From the NCBI GenBank assembly GCA_052161645.1, contig CP197414.1: a stretch of 64,000 bases of DNA; one strand, 5' to 3'. A program made the translations under genes and the position numbers. This document shows positions 62,687 through 64,000 of the stretch, piece after piece. Every line of letters starts with the position of its first letter. Position 1 is the stretch's first letter. This DNA is from Laterigemmans sp052161645. GTDB taxonomy: Bacteria; Planctomycetota; Planctomycetia; Pirellulales; Pirellulaceae. The notes below the pieces were generated by a model that saw only the letters and a program-made list of their open reading frames with translations, made no database searches and had not been told where the DNA came from.

Positions 62687-63235
62687 GCAATTACCAATGA
62701 TCGCAGGATCCGCGCAGCCATCCCCACAATCGAGCATTGCCTTCAGCAAAAGTCGCGCTTACTGCTGATCTCTCACTTGGGTAGACCAGGGGGGACCGTC
62801 AAGGCTGAGTACAGTCTCCGCCCCCTGGTGGCTGCCCCGCAGACGCATGTGGAAATGAGTGATGGAGGTATTCCTCCAGGTTGGCGAGGAATGGATATCG
62901 GTCCACACACGATTTATGAATTTAAGGAAGTCCTCAAGTCGGCTGATACGGTGGTTTGGAATGGTCTGTTGGGAAAGTATTAGCAATCACCAATTCAAGA
63001 AGGCACAAACGCGATTGCTCAGGCCTTGGCGACCTTGTCAACCAAACCGATTGTCGATGGTGGGGAGACGGCCCAGGCGATTGATCAGCTAGTTTTGGCC
63101 GAAAAAATTGATCATATTCCCACCGGTGGTGGTGCCTTTCTGAAGTACTTGTAAGATCGCCAACTACCTGCGTTTGATGCGCTTCGTGATAGTCCTCAAG
63201 GGACTCCCGATCTGCAGCACGTCCGAGAGTCCTAA
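62684..63235 (+). pseudogene. Phosphoglycerate kinase remnant with internal deletion
   Basis: In one frame, GAITNDRRIRAAIPTIEHCL, LLLISHLGRPGG and EYSLRPL (PGK N-domain) run directly into PPGWRGMDIGPHTIYEF, ADTVVWNGLLGKY, KPIVDGGETAQAIDQLVL, PTGGGAFLKYL and PAFDALRD (PGK C-domain). About 200 internal residues are absent, including most of the N-domain. In-frame stops occur at 62981-62983 (TAG) and 63152-63154 (TAA), both where the family has Glu. It is a clear pseudogene and follows GAPDH in the normal gap-pgk order. Confidence 0.92.
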
Positions 63236-63264
63236 GCGCCTCCGTATAAGTCATTAAACGAAAC

Positions 63265-63297
63265 GGAATCAGCCGGAGCGCGCTAGCGTTGTGTTCC
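63265..63297. repeat. Dispersed palindromic element
   Basis: A diverged copy of the element at 47762-47794 (starts GGAATCAGCCGGA, contains CGCTAGCGTT, ends GTTCC), placed 30 bases behind the PGK remnant. Confidence 0.7.
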
Positions 63298-63410
63298 TCT
63301 TATGTCGAGGTACTTAGCAGTATCCGCGGCTGGTCAGAGTAAGCGTCTTGGTCTAGGTTAAACAGAGATACTGGCCGTTTTTCTGTTTACCACTCGTTAT
63401 GGAGATCTCA

Positions 63411-64000
63411 GTGATTTCAGCCAAATTTCTTTTGATCAGCGATCTCGATGACACGCTTTTGGGTGACGATCTAGCGCTCGCACGGTTCGCTGAGTTTTAC
63501 GCGGTCCGACGTGACTCGCTATCGCTTGTATACGCCTCAGGACGCTTTTTTGAAACGATTCAACGAGACGTTCAACAGACGGCCCTACCCGAGCCGGTTG
63601 CCGTGATCGGCGGCGTCGGCAGCGAGATCCGCGACTATCCAGCCGGTCAGCTGAATCAAACCTGGGTTGACCGCATCTCGGCGGGCTGGTCCGCACAGCA
63701 AGTTCGCCAATTGCTGGCTGATCACCCTCAGTTGGAATTGCAACCCGAATCGGCCCAGTCAGATTTCAAGGTCAGTTATTACTTTGATAATGCCAAACCC
63801 GATCAGCTGGATCAATTAAAGCAGCAACTCTCTGAACATGACCTCGACGTCAGTATTGTTTACAGCTCAGCTCGCGATCTCGACTTTTTACCGGCACAGG
63901 TTGACAAGGGCACGGCGGCGGCCTTCATTGCCCAGCAACTCGGCTATGCGCAGAATCGCGTGATTGTGGCTGGTAACTCGGGGAACGATTCGCGATTGTT
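63411..64000 (+). CDS. Sucrose-phosphate-phosphatase-like HAD hydrolase, 3' end cut by window
   Basis: The first 196 residues of a HAD-superfamily S6PP-like phosphatase. Motif I ISDLDDTLLGDD holds the nucleophile and acid Asp pair, YASGR is motif II, DFLPAQVDKGTAA carries the conserved Lys of motif III and VIVAGNSGNDSRL matches motif IV. In cyanobacteria and some planctomycetes such enzymes make sucrose from sucrose-6-phosphate as an osmolyte; related HADs act on other sugar phosphates. GTG 63411 is chosen because GGAG lies six bases before it; ATG 63399 is also in frame. The C-terminus lies beyond the window. Confidence 0.88.
   Translation, partial: MISAKFLLISDLDDTLLGDDLALARFAEFYAVRRDSLSLVYASGRFFETIQRDVQQTALPEPVAVIGGVGSEIRDYPAGQLNQTWVDRISAGWSAQQVRQLLADHPQLELQPESAQSDFKVSYYFDNAKPDQLDQLKQQLSEHDLDVSIVYSSARDLDFLPAQVDKGTAAAFIAQQLGYAQNRVIVAGNSGNDSRL

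Overview
The window is about 58-60% GC, densely coded on both strands, and reads as chromosomal DNA of a planctomycete, most likely Pirellulaceae (Rhodopirellula/Blastopirellula/Pirellula relatives). The evidence is a PVC-type CxxCH dehydrogenase-like protein, a secreted Cys-type sulfatase, a Tat-exported TIM-barrel sugar isomerase, a DUF3500 protein, a very long secretin followed by a lipoprotein, a Ser/Thr kinase with a transmembrane sensor domain, many GTG starts, and families of short palindromic intergenic repeats. I know the organism only by inference from gene content.

Layout. 1-10 kb: a truncated membrane acyltransferase, small secreted proteins (BON, DUF3352-like, STN-like lipoprotein, thioredoxin/YHS), an inositol-monophosphatase family enzyme, and a 108-bp tandem palindromic array at 3.7-4.4 kb. 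10-20 kb: rho, tRNA-Ser(GGA) with a terminator-like hairpin behind it, an alpha/beta hydrolase lacking its nucleophile, the large cytochrome-like PVC protein, and a four-domain S1 RNA-binding protein. 20-31 kb: a NarL-type response regulator beside a tiny H-box-like protein, the secretin-lipoprotein pair, a DUF3500 protein, an LRR membrane protein and a PDZ-containing YidC. 31-42 kb: an RND/MMPL exporter, a CpsB/YwqE-type PHP phosphatase coupled to a DUF1570-like putative metalloprotease, mgtE, mutS, a candidate 33-residue membrane peptide, an ACT protein and a thioesterase. 42-49 kb: kinase-Cache protein, folD, sulfatase, sugar isomerase.

49-59 kb is a co-directional run: purA-uppS-cdsA-phoH-7TM-HD-ybeY-CNNM/CBS, then gltA. 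It couples purine synthesis, lipid-carrier and phospholipid precursor synthesis, and RNA/ribosome maintenance (the phoH-pgpH-ybeY order is widely conserved). On the opposite strand follow a Nudix-cysteine desulfurase pair and queA.

62-63.2 kb is a gene graveyard. Pieces of a VIT/CCC1-type metal transporter, GAPDH and phosphoglycerate kinase are joined nearly end to end with in-frame stops, a frameshift and a large internal deletion. The window closes inside a sucrose-phosphate-phosphatase-like HAD gene.

No prophage, insertion sequence, CRISPR array or defence island is visible. The most unusual signals are the glycolytic pseudogene chain, the 108-bp nested-palindrome array and related dispersed repeats, the stand-alone H-box mini-protein next to a response regulator, the PDZ domain inside YidC, and the nucleophile-less hydrolase. 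Several starts were moved downstream of the longest possible reading frame on ribosome-binding-site, signal-peptide or overlap evidence, as noted per gene.
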